From assembly GCF_000576575.1 (NCBI RefSeq), contig NZ_AWQS01000005.1, forward strand, positions 1-61,021: a stretch of DNA of 61,021 nt, given 5' to 3'. A program made the translations under genes and the position numbers. A model generated the notes under the pieces. It was not told where the DNA came from and ran no database searches. It worked only from the letters and a program-made list of their open reading frames with translations. This DNA comes from Intrasporangium chromatireducens Q5-1 (GTDB lineage: Bacteria; Actinomycetota; Actinomycetes; Actinomycetales; Dermatophilaceae). Numbering within the stretch: position 1 is the first letter of the stretch; each line of letters opens with the position of its first letter. Of this stretch, positions 17,261 to 26,800 are shown one piece after another.

Positions 17261-18244
17261 TCAATACCTGGAGGGGTGCACGGCCCGCGCGGCGCCGTCG
17301 CTCGACCCCCGCCGCGCGGCGGCGTCGCTCGCCCCGTGCCGCCCGCCGGCGCCAGATCGCAGGACCACCCACATCGCGGTCAGGGTGGCGGCGAGCCCGG
17401 TTGCAGTCCACCCACCGGGGCGTTCCCCGAGCACCGACACGGCCAAGGCCAGTCCGACCACAGGTGCCAGGAACGTCCACGAGGTCAGGGCGTCCAGCCG
17501 CGCCCGGTTCGCCTCGTGGAACCAGGCGACGGTCGTGGCGGCGGTGCCAACCAGGGCGAGGAAGGCCAAGGACACCAGGAAGCGGGGCGTCCACTCGATG
17601 TGGGCGGGGCCGTCGACGAGGAGCGCGAGGCCGGCGAGCACGACACCGCCGATGACCAGGTGCCACCCGGTGGCTAGCACCAGGTCCATGCCGGCGAGGC
17701 GTCGTGCCAGCAAGGTGCCGCCGGTCACGGCGATCGCCGACAAGAGGGAGAGCGCTGCTCCGCTGCCGCCCCCACCGGGCAGTGCGACGAGCAGTAGGCC
17801 GATGAACCCGACGCTGAGACCCGCCGCGGTGCGGTGGGATATGGCCTCTCCGTAGAGCCACCACGCCGGTAGCAGGATGAGCAGCGGCTGGGCGTTGGCC
17901 AGCACCGCCGCGACCCCGGTGGCGAGGCCCGCGACCCCGGCGAACATGGCAGCGAACGCGATGGTCACGTTGACCAGCCCGGCGGTGGTGATCCAGCCCC
18001 AGGCACGGATCCCGCGAGGTTGGGGCCGCCGCTGCAGCGCCCCGAACCCGACGAGGGCGGCGCCGGCTACCAGGGCGCGCAGCGATGCGAACCAGAGGAT
18101 TGGTGCGTCCCGCAGACCCCACGACACGAACAGGAAGCAGGCGCCCCAGACGCTGGTGATCCAGATCATCCGCCACCGGCTCGGCTGCCCAAGAACGACG
18201 CTCGGTGGTGAATCGCCGTGCTGGTCGGTCGCGGTCGTCGACAT
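17261..18244 (-). CDS. EamA/DMT-superfamily transporter
   Basis: A 327-residue membrane protein with ten predicted helices in two EamA repeats (WGACFLFVSWGLRDAPILWF in the first, SWTFLAPVVGLALAVSVLGE in the second) and a basic C-terminal tail of about 30 residues. Family members export metabolites, amino acids or purines; none of the visible residues fixes a substrate. It lies 15 bases behind csoR on the same strand, so it is probably part of the copper-controlled transcript. Confidence 0.8.
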   Translation of the reverse strand: MSTTATDQHGDSPPSVVLGQPSRWRMIWITSVWGACFLFVSWGLRDAPILWFASLRALVAGAALVGFGALQRRPQPRGIRAWGWITTAGLVNVTIAFAAMFAGVAGLATGVAAVLANAQPLLILLPAWWLYGEAISHRTAAGLSVGFIGLLLVALPGGGGSGAALSLLSAIAVTGGTLLARRLAGMDLVLATGWHLVIGGVVLAGLALLVDGPAHIEWTPRFLVSLAFLALVGTAATTVAWFHEANRARLDALTSWTFLAPVVGLALAVSVLGERPGGWTATGLAATLTAMWVVLRSGAGGRHGASDAAARRGSSDGAARAVHPSRY

Positions 18245-18259
18245 TCTCGGGGCGCTCCT

Positions 18260-18550
18260 TCAGCTGCGCACGAGGCGGGCGATGGCCTCGGCGGCCTCGG
18301 TGACCTTTGTGTCCCGCGCTGACCCATCTGGCTCGCTCAGGCAGCCGCGGAGGTGGTTCTCGAGGACCAGCAGCGCGACGGCCTGCAGGGCCCGGGTTGT
18401 GGCGGCGACCTGGGTCAGGACATCGATGCAGTAGCGGTCCTGCTCCACCATGCGGGCGATCCCGCGGACCTGCCCCTCTATGCGGTGCAGGCGGGTGATG
18501 GCCTCGGCTTCGGTGGGGTGGGGCGGGCGAGAGATGGTCTGGCTCATCAT
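18260..18550 (-). CDS. csoR: CsoR-family copper-sensing repressor
   Basis: A 96-residue all-helical regulator. The Cu(I) ligand set is complete: Cys41 (RYCIDVL), His66 and Cys70 (LENHLRGC). Spacings of 25 and 4 are the same as in Mycobacterium tuberculosis CsoR. RLHRIEGQVRGI is the conserved first helix. Copper binding releases CsoR from GC-rich palindromes; one such palindrome (21447-21461) lies in front of the cupredoxin-copA gene. csoR follows copA on the same strand, so it should control its own transcription. A second in-frame ATG three bases in is equally possible as start. Confidence 0.9.
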   Translation of the reverse strand: MMSQTISRPPHPTEAEAITRLHRIEGQVRGIARMVEQDRYCIDVLTQVAATTRALQAVALLVLENHLRGCLSEPDGSARDTKVTEAAEAIARLVRS

Positions 18551-18625
18551 GGCCCTTTCCGTGGTGCGCGGGAGAGGTGCCGGTGGTGCCCGCTGTGGAC
18601 GGCGCGGGCACCACCGGGGTGGTCG

Positions 18626-21058
18626 TCAGGTGGTGGCGCCGGCGTACTTGGCCGGGTCCTTCTCGAAACTGCCGGCGCAGTGGGTGGAGCAGAAGTAGTA
18701 GATGGTGCCGTCGTGCTCGACGGTGGCGGCGGCGCCGGCCGGGTCGATGGTCATGCCGCAGACGGGGTCGACGACGGTGGATCCAGTGGGCTGGGTGGGC
18801 ATGGGGTTCTCCTCTTCTTCTGTGGTGTCTTGCTCGTCTCGTCCGACCTCGACGACCGGGTCGGTGGTCGGGATCATGACGGCGCTGGGGATGGCCTTGG
18901 GGGAGAAGGTCTTGAGCCGGTTGGCGTTCGCCACGACTGACAGGGAGGACAGAGCCATCGCGGCCGCCGCGATCATCGGGCTCAGGGTCAGCCCGAGCGT
19001 GGGGTAGAGCGCGCCGGCCGCGACGGGGATGCCGAGCCCGTTGTAGACGAACGCGAACCCGAGGTTCTGCTTGATGTTGCGCATGGTGGCGCGGGACAGG
19101 TCCACGGCGGTGACCACTCCGGACAGCGCGCCGGAGATCAAGGTGATGTCCGAGGATTCAATGGCGACGTCCGTGCCGGTCCCGATGGCCGAGCCGACGT
19201 CGGCCTGGGCCAGTGCCGGGGCGTCGTTGATGCCGTCGCCGACCATGCCGACGATCTTGCCCTCACCCTGCAGCCGCTTGACCTCGGCGGCCTTGTGCTC
19301 GGGCAGCACCTCGGCCACGACCCGGCGGATGCCAACCTGACGGGCGATGGCGGCCGCGGTGGCCCGGTTGTCGCCCGTCATCATGACCACCTCGATGCCG
19401 CGGGCCTGCAGGGCCGCGACCGCCGCTGCGGAGCCGTCCTTGACGGTGTCGGCGACGCCGATCACGCCGGCGGGCAGGCCGTCAACTGCGGCCAGGATCG
19501 GGGTCTTGCCGTCCCGTGCCAGCCGCTCCAGGTCGCTCAGCAGCGGTGCCGGGTCGATGCCCGCGCCGCTCAGGAGCCGGGCGTTGCCGACCAGCACCTC
19601 GCGGCCCCCGACGAGGGCGCGCACACCCTGTCCAGTGATGGAGTCGAAGGCGGTCACCTCGGGCACGGTGAGCCCGCCCTGCCGGGCGCCGGTCAGGATC
19701 GCTGCGGCGAGCGGGTGCTCGGACGAGCTCTCCACGGCGGCGACCAGCGTGAGGAGCTCCTCGGCGGTGATGCCCTGCGTGGGTAGCACGTCAGTCAGGG
19801 CCGGGGCGCCGTTGGTGATGGTGCCGGTCTTGTCCAGCACGATCGTGTCCAGTTTGTGCGCCGTCTCGAGGGCCTCGGCCGAGCGGATCAGGATCCCGTT
19901 GGATGCGCCCTTGCCGGTGCCGACGGTAATCGACATCGGGGTGGCCAGCCCGAGCGCGCAGGGGCACGCGATGATGAGCACCGACACGGCGGCGACGAGC
20001 GCGAAGACGATCGCGGGTTGTGGCCCGGCCAGCGCCCAGATGACGAAAGCCCAGATGGCGATGCCGATCACTGCGGGGACGAAGTAGCTGGAGACCTTGT
20101 CGACCAGCCGCTGGATCGGCGCCTTGGAGCCCTGGGCCTGGCGGACGAGGTTGATGATCTGGGCCAGCATCGTGTCGGCGCCGACCTTGGTCGCGGTGTA
20201 GCGGAAGGCGCCCGTCTGGTTGATGGTCGCGCCGATGACGGGGTCGCCGGCCGCCTTGCTGACCGGGATCGGCTCGCCGGTCACCATCGACTCGTCCACC
20301 GACGAGGTGCCCTCGAGGACCTGCCCGTCGACCGGCAGCTTCTCCCCGGGTCGGACCACGACCACCTCGCCTACGGCGACCTCCTCGATCGTCACCTCGG
20401 ACTCGACACCGTCGCGGATCACGCGGGCGGTGTGCGGCTGCAGCCCGATCAGGGTGCGGATCGCCTCACCGGTGCCGGCCTTGGCCTTGGTCTCCAGCAG
20501 CCGGCCGAGCAGGATCAGGGTGATGATGACGCCGACGGCCTCGTAGTACACCTCTTGGACGTTCGCCGGCAGAATCGCGGGCACGAAGGTGACGACGAGG
20601 CTGTAGCCGAACGCGGCGACCGTGCCCAGCGTGATGAGCGAGTTCATGTCCGCGGTCCGGTGCGAGAGCGCCAGCCAGCCGGTCCGGTGGATCGGCCAGC
20701 CCGTGTAGAACATCACCGGCGCGATGAGGACGAGCTGGAGCCAGCGGTTCATCAGCAGCTCGGGCATCCAGGTGACGCCGAAGAACTCGGTGAACATCAC
20801 CGCGAAGAGAACCGGCGCGGTCAGGATCGCACCGAAGATGACTCGCCGGGTCAGGTCGCTGATTTCGGCGGCCCGCTCGGTGGCCTCCGGGTCCTCTTCG
20901 TTTCCTATGGCAGGGGCCGGGTCCGCGCCCTGGCCGTGCTCGGGCCGTAGGGGCGGTGTCGTGGCGGTCGTGCTCGCCTGCGTGCTCCCGGGCACAGCGT
21001 CGCGACCAGGCTCGGCCGCACCCGTGGTGACCCGCAAGGTGCCGCTGATCATGTTCAT
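18626..21058 (-). CDS. copA: Copper-exporting P1B-type ATPase with C-terminal YHS domain (frame of the ATPase part)
   Basis: An 810-residue open frame with all P1B-ATPase parts: TGE in the actuator (MVTGEPIPV), the metal-site motif Cys365-Pro-Cys367 in helix 6 ([13 protein letters not shown]), DKTGT, the HP motif in SSEHPLA and the hinge [13 protein letters not shown] marks the Cu(I) export group. The C-terminus adds [16 protein letters not shown] and [17 protein letters not shown], a YHS metal-binding domain. No N-terminal HMA domain is present. Instead the frame starts inside a cupredoxin motif, ACGMNM, whose upstream part lies in another frame (21059-21395). The real protein is probably cupredoxin-ATPase-YHS. 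CsoR follows 75 bases downstream. Confidence 0.9.
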   Translation of the reverse strand: MNMISGTLRVTTGAAEPGRDAVPGSTQASTTATTPPLRPEHGQGADPAPAIGNEEDPEATERAAEISDLTRRVIFGAILTAPVLFAVMFTEFFGVTWMPELLMNRWLQLVLIAPVMFYTGWPIHRTGWLALSHRTADMNSLITLGTVAAFGYSLVVTFVPAILPANVQEVYYEAVGVIITLILLGRLLETKAKAGTGEAIRTLIGLQPHTARVIRDGVESEVTIEEVAVGEVVVVRPGEKLPVDGQVLEGTSSVDESMVTGEPIPVSKAAGDPVIGATINQTGAFRYTATKVGADTMLAQIINLVRQAQGSKAPIQRLVDKVSSYFVPAVIGIAIWAFVIWALAGPQPAIVFALVAAVSVLIIACPCALGLATPMSITVGTGKGASNGILIRSAEALETAHKLDTIVLDKTGTITNGAPALTDVLPTQGITAEELLTLVAAVESSSEHPLAAAILTGARQGGLTVPEVTAFDSITGQGVRALVGGREVLVGNARLLSGAGIDPAPLLSDLERLARDGKTPILAAVDGLPAGVIGVADTVKDGSAAAVAALQARGIEVVMMTGDNRATAAAIARQVGIRRVVAEVLPEHKAAEVKRLQGEGKIVGMVGDGINDAPALAQADVGSAIGTGTDVAIESSDITLISGALSGVVTAVDLSRATMRNIKQNLGFAFVYNGLGIPVAAGALYPTLGLTLSPMIAAAAMALSSLSVVANANRLKTFSPKAIPSAVMIPTTDPVVEVGRDEQDTTEEEENPMPTQPTGSTVVDPVCGMTIDPAGAAATVEHDGTIYYFCSTHCAGSFEKDPAKYAGATT

Positions 21059-21395
21059 CCCGCAGGCGAACCGGAACTCGCCCGCGTCCCGGGGGGGTGA
21101 ACTCGACCGCGGTGGTGGCGTAGGCCGGCAGCAGCTGGTTGACCTTGAAGTCCGGCATGACGACCCGCGAGGAGCAGTCGCCAGACTCCTGCCGGTCGAA
21201 CAGCATCCGTACCGGCAGGCCTGTGCGAACCTCCACCAGGTCCGGGCTGTAGCCGCCTCGCACGCTGACCTTCACGACTTGCACGCCGTCCTCCAGGTCT
21301 GCCCGGCGGGTCTTCTTCGGTCCGAAGAAGAACCACGCCAGCAGGCCGGTGAGAAGGACCGCTGACAGCACGATGAACACGTCACCGATGGGCAT
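21059..21395 (-). pseudogene. N-terminal cupredoxin part of the copper ATPase, separated by a frameshift
   Basis: From ATG 21395 (GGAGG eight bases ahead) the frame gives a membrane helix (VFIVLSAVLLTGLLAWFFFG) and a cupredoxin-like domain: [30 protein letters not shown] and AVEFTP. It then shifts at a run of seven G (21091-21097 on the plus strand). With one base less the frame would continue [17 protein letters not shown] into the ATPase at 18626. Cupredoxin domains ending in CGMNM are known as N-terminal modules of copper ATPases in actinomycetes. The homopolymer makes sequence error, slippage or phase variation all possible. Confidence 0.8.
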
Positions 21396-21446
21396 TCCAT
21401 TCACCTCCGCTGATCGGTGTGGCCGTGGGGAGTCGTCCCCTTCTAA

Positions 21447-21461
21447 TACCCCGTCGGGGTA
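21447..21461. promoter_or_regulatory. CsoR-type operator palindrome
   Basis: TACCCCGTCGGGGTA is a perfect palindrome with one central base, 52 bases upstream of the cupredoxin-copA start at 21395. CsoR operators in actinomycetes are GC-rich palindromes of the form TACCC...GGGTA. It sits just after the stop of the anti-sigma-like gene. Confidence 0.8.
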
Positions 21462-21464
21462 CGG

Positions 21465-21785
21465 TCACAGTGCTAGTGGACCTCGTGAAGGTGTTGGGCG
21501 TCCATTCGAATCATGAAGGTCCTGTGAAGTTTCCGCGGCGTCAGCAGCGCCCCGCACTGCGAGCTGTGCCCAGTCTCCGGGCCCGAGTCGAGCGAGACAG
21601 CGGCGCAGCCACGCGGCCGCCGCGAGCTCGTTTTGGCACGTGGGGCAGGAGCGCAGGTGTTCCAGGAAGGTGTGCCGGTCCTCCGTGGACAGGCCGCCGA
21701 GCACGTAGGCACCGAGCAGTACGTGAGGACTGTCCGGGACACCGGTCATGTCGCTACTTAGCCCGGTCTTCAGATCGGCGTTCAC
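21465..21785 (-). CDS. Putative zinc-finger anti-sigma factor (zf-HC2 type)
   Basis: A 106-residue protein whose first half reads HVLLGAYVLGGLSTEDRHTF followed by HLRSCPTCQNEL. This is the H-x3-C-x2-C zinc site of ZAS-type anti-sigma factors. The family usually continues into a transmembrane and extracytoplasmic part; here the rest is short, soluble and unlike it. No ECF sigma factor gene adjoins it. The GTG start overlaps the stop of the Lgt paralogue (GTGA), which favours it over the ATG at 21749. A CopR-like box (21514-21533) lies inside its coding region in front of copA. Confidence 0.6.
   Translation of the reverse strand: MNADLKTGLSSDMTGVPDSPHVLLGAYVLGGLSTEDRHTFLEHLRSCPTCQNELAAAAWLRRCLARLGPGDWAQLAVRGAADAAETSQDLHDSNGRPTPSRGPLAL
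21514..21533 (+). promoter_or_regulatory. CopR-like direct-repeat box, site 3
   Basis: TGAAGGTCC-TG-TGAAGTTTC, 11-base period, within the 3' part of the anti-sigma-like gene and 119 bases ahead of the cupredoxin-copA start. With the CsoR palindrome between box and start, copA would have both an activator and a repressor site. Confidence 0.65.
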
Positions 21786-22597
21786 TGGTCGGCTCCCGTC
21801 GTGTCGAAGATCGGCGTTTGCGCAGCGGAGGGATGATCGTTGCCCGGCCGCTTGGGCGTCCCAGCGCCGCCGGATCGTCGTGTCGCCGCGGCGAGCAGCG
21901 CGACCCCCCCCACCATCCCGGCCAGCGCCCACAGCTGCGGCTGGGTCAGGCCGAGGACGGCCGGTGTGTTGGTCCGCAGGAACTCCACCGCGAGGCGGGC
22001 TGCGCCGCTGAGTACGAGGTACCAGGCGAACACCGCCGGTCCACCTGCCCGTCGACCGAGCCACCACAGGATTCCGGCGATGGCCAGGGCGCCGATCGCC
22101 TCATAGAGCGGGGTGGGGTGCACCGGGACGTTGGTCGACACGACCCCGTTGGGGAAGGTCATGGCCCACGGCAGTGTGGTGGGGCGCCCGTAGGTGCCAT
22201 CGCCGGAGACGAGACACCCGAGGCGGCCGATCGCGTAGGCGACGGACAGCGGCGCGGCCACCGCTCCGGCCACGACGCCGAGGTCCAAACGCCAGCGGCG
22301 TATCATGACCACGGCCGCGACGGCGCCGGCGATCAGGCCGCCGTACCAGGTGAAGCCCATCCCGCCGAGGTCGTGCAGGGTCAGGTTCGGCAGGCGCTCG
22401 AGCAGGTAGTACACCTTCGCTCCGGCGAAGCCCCACACGGTGGCCCACATGACGAGGGGGTAGGCGAGAGACCGGTCGATGCCGCGGCGCTCGAACGCGC
22501 GAGCCACGAGCACGGCGGCGGCCAAGGCGGCCAACGCCTTGCTCACTCCGTAGGTCTGGATGTCGATCCCGAGGATCGAGAAGAGGATGGGGCGCAT
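21782..22597 (-). CDS. lgt: Prolipoprotein diacylglyceryl transferase paralogue
   Basis: A 271-residue integral membrane protein of the Lgt family, which attaches diacylglycerol to lipobox cysteines of preprolipoproteins. It has seven predicted helices, the loop GGMGFTWYGGLIAG and the signature AIGRLGCLVSGDGTYGRP. The usual His of the HGG motif (His103 in E. coli) is Tyr here (WYGG). The protein ends in a hydrophilic tail of about 35 residues. It lies in an operon behind a His-rich membrane protein and is coupled to the anti-sigma-like gene. With the second Lgt (47591) and Lnt (54664) it makes three lipoprotein-maturation genes in one copper region. Confidence 0.82.
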   Translation of the reverse strand: MRPILFSILGIDIQTYGVSKALAALAAAVLVARAFERRGIDRSLAYPLVMWATVWGFAGAKVYYLLERLPNLTLHDLGGMGFTWYGGLIAGAVAAVVMIRRWRLDLGVVAGAVAAPLSVAYAIGRLGCLVSGDGTYGRPTTLPWAMTFPNGVVSTNVPVHPTPLYEAIGALAIAGILWWLGRRAGGPAVFAWYLVLSGAARLAVEFLRTNTPAVLGLTQPQLWALAGMVGGVALLAAATRRSGGAGTPKRPGNDHPSAAQTPIFDTTGADQ

Positions 22598-22644
22598 CGC
22601 TAACGGCTCCGTCGGTAGTAGGGCAGGTCCTTGGGGGGGAGGCG

Positions 22645-22950
22645 TCAGAAGGGCCGGTGCGCGGACCCATAACGGGGCCCGGATCCGTCAGGTCGCTGGG
22701 CTTGGTCCTGGTCGTCCGGGTTGTAGGCGTCCCGGGTCGGGTCCGGGTTCGAGGGCCTCGGGCTGGCGGGTTCCTGGTGCCTCGCCGGCGCGTCGCTTTC
22801 GCCGTGATCGTGGCCGGCGTGCCCACCACATCCGCCCATGCGGCCGCCATGCCCGCCGTGCCCGCCGTGGCCGTGTCCACCAAGGTGCATCACGAGCATG
22901 CCGACGACCAGGACGATTCCGACCCAGTTCCGCTGGATGAACTCGAACAT
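22645..22950 (-). CDS. Small His-rich membrane protein (DUF2933-like)
   Basis: A 101-residue protein: one N-terminal helix (NWVGIVLVVGMLVMHLGG), then a run of Gly/His repeats (GHGHGGHGGHGG) with two Cys, and an Asp/Pro/Arg-rich tail. The helix followed by a His-rich patch resembles DUF2933 proteins found in metal-resistance loci. The patch could bind Cu or Zn; the topology is not certain. AGGAGC precedes the ATG at 22950. It heads an operon with the Lgt paralogue and the anti-sigma-like gene, under box 4. Confidence 0.65.
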   Translation of the reverse strand: MFEFIQRNWVGIVLVVGMLVMHLGGHGHGGHGGHGGRMGGCGGHAGHDHGESDAPARHQEPASPRPSNPDPTRDAYNPDDQDQAQRPDGSGPRYGSAHRPF

Positions 22951-23050
22951 CACTTGCTCCTGTAGGTGAACGCAAAGGGCTGACAGCGGGGGCGTCCGCT
23001 TGCCATCTCCGAGACTGGTCTTCATTCATGGAGACTGGAGGCACGAACCG

Positions 23051-23070
23051 TCAAGGATCGATGAAGATCA
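23051..23070 (+). promoter_or_regulatory. CopR-like direct-repeat box, site 4
   Basis: TCAAGGATC-GA-TGAAGATCA, 11-base period, 101 bases ahead of the minus-strand His-rich membrane protein. It forms a divergent pair with site 5. Confidence 0.6.
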
Positions 23071-23133
23071 GTCGCCATGAACCCGGGATAGGCCTTGCTG
23101 GGCCGACCAGCCCAGCCGGTTGCGGCGCGGCAT

Positions 23134-23153
23134 ACGTCTTCGTCGAACCTTCA
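23134..23153 (-). promoter_or_regulatory. CopR-like direct-repeat box, site 5
   Basis: On the minus strand TGAAGGTTC-GA-CGAAGACGT, 11-base period, 134 bases ahead of the plus-strand gene at 23287. Its orientation is the reverse of site 4, in keeping with the opposite direction of the target gene. Confidence 0.6.
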
Positions 23154-23286
23154 CGGGAAGAACGTGAGATCTCGATCCTCATCGGAGAACCTGAAACGGC
23201 CCGCCGCTCCGGCATCCGGCTGACCGACGTAGGTCACGCCTCTCGACTTGTGTCGAGGTCAGGCGGCACCCGACGAGGAGGATCCC

Positions 23287-23697
23287 ATGTTCATCGCCAT
23301 GGTCCGGTTCCCGGACGTACCGAGTGACCGCGATGCCGAGTTCCGTGACTGGTTCGAATGGTCGAACCAGGAGCTGGCCGGTACCCAGGGCCTGCGGGGC
23401 CGGCGGCTGTTGTACTCCGCGGACGACGGGTACTGCGCTCTGGTCGAGCACGAGTCAGCTAGGAGCTTCACCGCCATGCACGGCACTTCGGCGGCGGCCC
23501 GTGTCCAGACGAGGCTGCGGGGACTCGTGGCCGAGGCGCCGCAGGCGACACAGTTCGAGGTCGTGGCCGCACTGGCCACCGGAGGCTGCTGCAGGGAAGA
23601 CGGCAATCACCAGCACTCTCAGGACGACGACGAGCACTCCGTCCCCGAGAGCGACGCGGATGTGGTTGCCGGGCATGCCTGCTGCCAGGCGGGATGA
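23287..23697 (+). CDS. ABM-fold (antibiotic-monooxygenase-like) protein with His/Cys-rich tail
   Basis: A 136-residue protein. Residues 1-100 form a ferredoxin-like dimeric alpha-beta barrel domain of the ABM type (MFIAMVRFPDVPSDRDAEF at the start, YCALVEHESARSFTAMHG later). The last 35 residues are His/Asp/Cys-rich (GGCCRED, HQHSQDDDEHS, GHACC), a tail that could bind metal. A perfect GAGGAGG ribosome site supports the start. It stands alone, with a CopR-like box upstream and a strong hairpin behind it. Related small ABM proteins bind haem or quinones; the reaction here is unknown. Confidence 0.65.
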   Translation: MFIAMVRFPDVPSDRDAEFRDWFEWSNQELAGTQGLRGRRLLYSADDGYCALVEHESARSFTAMHGTSAAARVQTRLRGLVAEAPQATQFEVVAALATGGCCREDGNHQHSQDDDEHSVPESDADVVAGHACCQAG

Positions 23698-23729
23698 GAT
23701 CGCTCGGTAAGGGACGTTATCAGTCGTAT

Positions 23730-23786
23730 GCCGCTCACCTCAGTCCCGCCGGGACGTCGCCTCCCAGCGGGACCGAGGTGAGCGGC
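23730..23786. terminator. Strong bidirectional terminator hairpin
   Basis: GCCGCTCACCTCAGTCCCGC (23730-23749) pairs with the segment 23767-23786 at 19 of 20 positions around a 17-base loop. It lies between the convergent ends of the ABM-like gene (23697) and the HAD-GH65 gene (23805), so it can end both transcripts. Confidence 0.8.
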
Positions 23787-23804
23787 GTGGTGTCTCTCGC
23801 ACCT

Positions 23805-26800
23805 TCACGGCGCTGACTGTCGACCGCCGGCCCGGTCGGTCCGCTGCCGGCGCAGGTCGCGACGGGATCGTGACCGCACGGCGCCTCCGGGTGGCGGGGG
23901 AGTGCTGGAGGTTCCGGCACGGTCCGCTGGGACGAACACTGCCTTCCCGCCGGCAGGGATGACGTGAGTGTGGCCGAGCGCCCGCAGGTGCACGTCTCGA
24001 TTCGTGGCGCAGGGGTCCGCGTGGACGCTCACCGTGTCCCGGTCGAGGATGATCCGCAGGCGTTGACCGCGGTGCAGGATGGTGAACCGGGCTCGCCTCA
24101 GGCCGGTCGGCAGGTTCGGGTCGAGGATGACGGCGTCGCCCTCGGTGCGCTGACCGGCAAGGGCGCGGGTGACGATGTCGGTGGTGGCAGCCATGGCGCC
24201 GAGGTGGATGCCCTCGCCGGTGGTTCCGCCTTGGGTGTCGTCCAAGTCCGCCGCCAAGGCCTCGCGGAAGCTCTGCCAGGCGCGGTCAGGATCCGTTCTG
24301 GCGAGCACGGACGCGTGCACCACGCGGCTGAGGGTCGACCCGTGAGCGGTGCGGGCCAGGTAGTACTCGACGGTTCGCGCCAGCAGTTCGGCGTCGGCCG
24401 GATAGCCGAGCCTTTCAAGGGCGGCGACGACGCCGTCGGGCCCGAGGAGATAGACGAGCATGAGGACGTCGGCCTGCTTGGCGAGCCGGTACCGGTTGGT
24501 GGTGTCGTGCTCCGCCTCGAGGATGAGGTCCAGGCGTCCGATGTTGCCGTACTTGGTTTGGTAGCCGTCCCAGTCCAGTTCGGCCAGGGCGCCGTAGCCG
24601 TCGAACTGGCTGATCACCCCATCGTGGAATGGCACGGTGAGCCGGCTGCTGAGGCGCTGCCACAGCCTGCGCTCCGCGGGGCGGACCCCAAGGCGCGCGT
24701 GCAGACTGTCGCAGTCGTGCCCGTCGGTGACGCGCAGCACGTCCAGTGCCCGGTCGCACACCCAGGCGCTCAGGATGTTGGTGTAGGCGTTGTCCCGCAG
24801 GCCCTCACCGGGGGCCTCCGGGTAGCCGTCGTGGTACTCGTCAGGGCCCATGACGCCCGCGATGTGGAACCGATCCGCGGTGTTGTCGTAGGTGGCCAGG
24901 GAGGCGAAGAACCGGGCGACCTCTACGATCAGGTCGCCTCCGCGGTGGGCGAGCCAGGCCAAGTCGCCGGTGGTCTGGTAGTACTGCCAGGCGTTGTAGG
25001 CCACGGCCAGGCCGACGTGCCGCTGCAGGTGGGAGTTGTCGGGCATCCATCGCGCCGAGCGGGTGTTGAACAGCATGCTCGGGGTGTCCTCACGTCCGTC
25101 GCTGCCGCTCTGCCACGGGAACATCGCTCCGGCGTGCCCGTCCTCGGCGGCCGCCTGCCGTGCGGCGTCCAACCGTCGGTGGCGATACTCGAGCAGGGCG
25201 CGGGTGACCACGGGCAGGTGGGCCGTGAGCACCGGCAGGACGAACAGCTCGTCCCAGAACACGTGCCCGCGGTAGCCCTCCCCGTGCAGGCCGCGTGCGG
25301 GCACGCCGGCATCGATCTCCGCGGTATGTGCCGAGACGCACTGCAGGACATGGAACACGTGCAGGTTCAGCGCGAGCTGGCTCCCGCGGTCGGCATCCAG
25401 CTCGATTCCGAAGCGGTCCCACAAGCGTTCCCAGGCCGCCTCGTGCGGTGGCAGCACGTCGCAGAACCCGCCGGGGGCCCAGCCGAGCTCGCCCACCGCG
25501 GCCAGCGATGGTGAGGAGATCGCCCGGTCCCTGGAGGTGAAGACGGCCACGGTCTTGTCCACCACCACCGGCCGGCCCGTCTCGAGTGTCACCTCGAAAC
25601 GCAGCCCGTGACGCTGCCCATGCTGCGTGAGCATCCCTGCGGTGGCATGCGTTCCCGTGATCGTGGTGCGTGCGGCCGTCGCGATGCGCACGTGGCTCTG
25701 GGTGGTCTCGACCTCGGTCACGAGGGTCTCGGGCCCCACCCGCTTGACACCCACGGTCCTCAGGTGCCGGTCCGCCAGCCCGCGGTACTCGGGCACGTTC
25801 CCATTGCGCACGCCGGTGTCCACCCCCGAGAGGATGCTGACGGCACCGGTCCATCCCTCGGCTACCACCGTGGTCTCGAGGCAGGCCAGGTGCGGTCTGG
25901 CCATGGAGACGACGCGGCGCTGGGTCACGCGGATACGGTGGTCGGCCTCGTCGGTGAGGACGGCGGTGCGGGTGAGCACCCCGGTGCGCAGGTTCAGCTC
26001 GCGGCGCTCGTGCGTCACTGCGAGGGCACCGGCCGACCACCAGCCACCCTGCCCGATGCGCAGGTCGAGCACCAGCCAGTTCGGCGCGTTGACCAGGCTC
26101 TCGTCCTCGACCTGGCGCCCATGTACGGTGGATGTCAGCCGGTTGTACACGCCGGCCAGGTACGAGCCCGGGTAGTGCACCCCGTCCGCCGCTCGCTCGG
26201 GGGCCGCGCCGCGGGTGCCGAGATAGCCGTTGGCGAGCGTCGTCAGTGCCTCCCGATGCGCTTCATGGGCCGGGTCGAACCCCTCGTAGACCAGCATCCA
26301 TGGATCAGCGCGCAGGGCTCCGAGGTCCAGCTCGCTGACCGTGGTCACGACGAGGTCCGCGCCGGCCGCCTCCAGTGCCTGACGACGACCCGTCCGGTCC
26401 ACGCCGACCACCAGGCCGAAGCCGCCGGCCCGTGCCGCCTCGACCCCGGCGACGGCGTCCTCGACCACCGCCACGCGCGCCGGAGCGAGCCGGAACTGCC
26501 CGGCCGCGTACAGGAACATGGCCGGGTCCGGCTTGCCCGGCAGCCCGAGCTCGCTCGCGTCCCGGCCATCGACAACGACATCGAAGACCCCGTCGAGACC
26601 AGCCGCCATCAGAAGCTGGCGGCTGTTGCGGCTGGCGGTCACCAGGCCCACCGGCACCCGGCCTGCTTTGAGCCGGCGCACCAGCTCCATGGTGCCCGGG
26701 AAGACGCGCAGGCCCTGCTCAGCGAGCAGGTCGAGGTAGAGCTCGTTCTTGCGGGCGGCGAGCCCGTGCACCGACCAGGCTCCGGCCCCGTCGCCGAGGT

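Noticed and set aside
16926-18614. 562-codon minus-strand frame spanning the EamA and csoR genes
   Set aside because: Wrong frame relative to both conserved proteins; Arg/Pro/His-rich shadow.
22795-22890. Possible CRISPR or tandem DNA repeat in the GGCCATG/GCCGTG-rich stretch
   Set aside because: It is the coding sequence of a Gly/His repeat in the small membrane protein; there is no repeat-spacer pattern.
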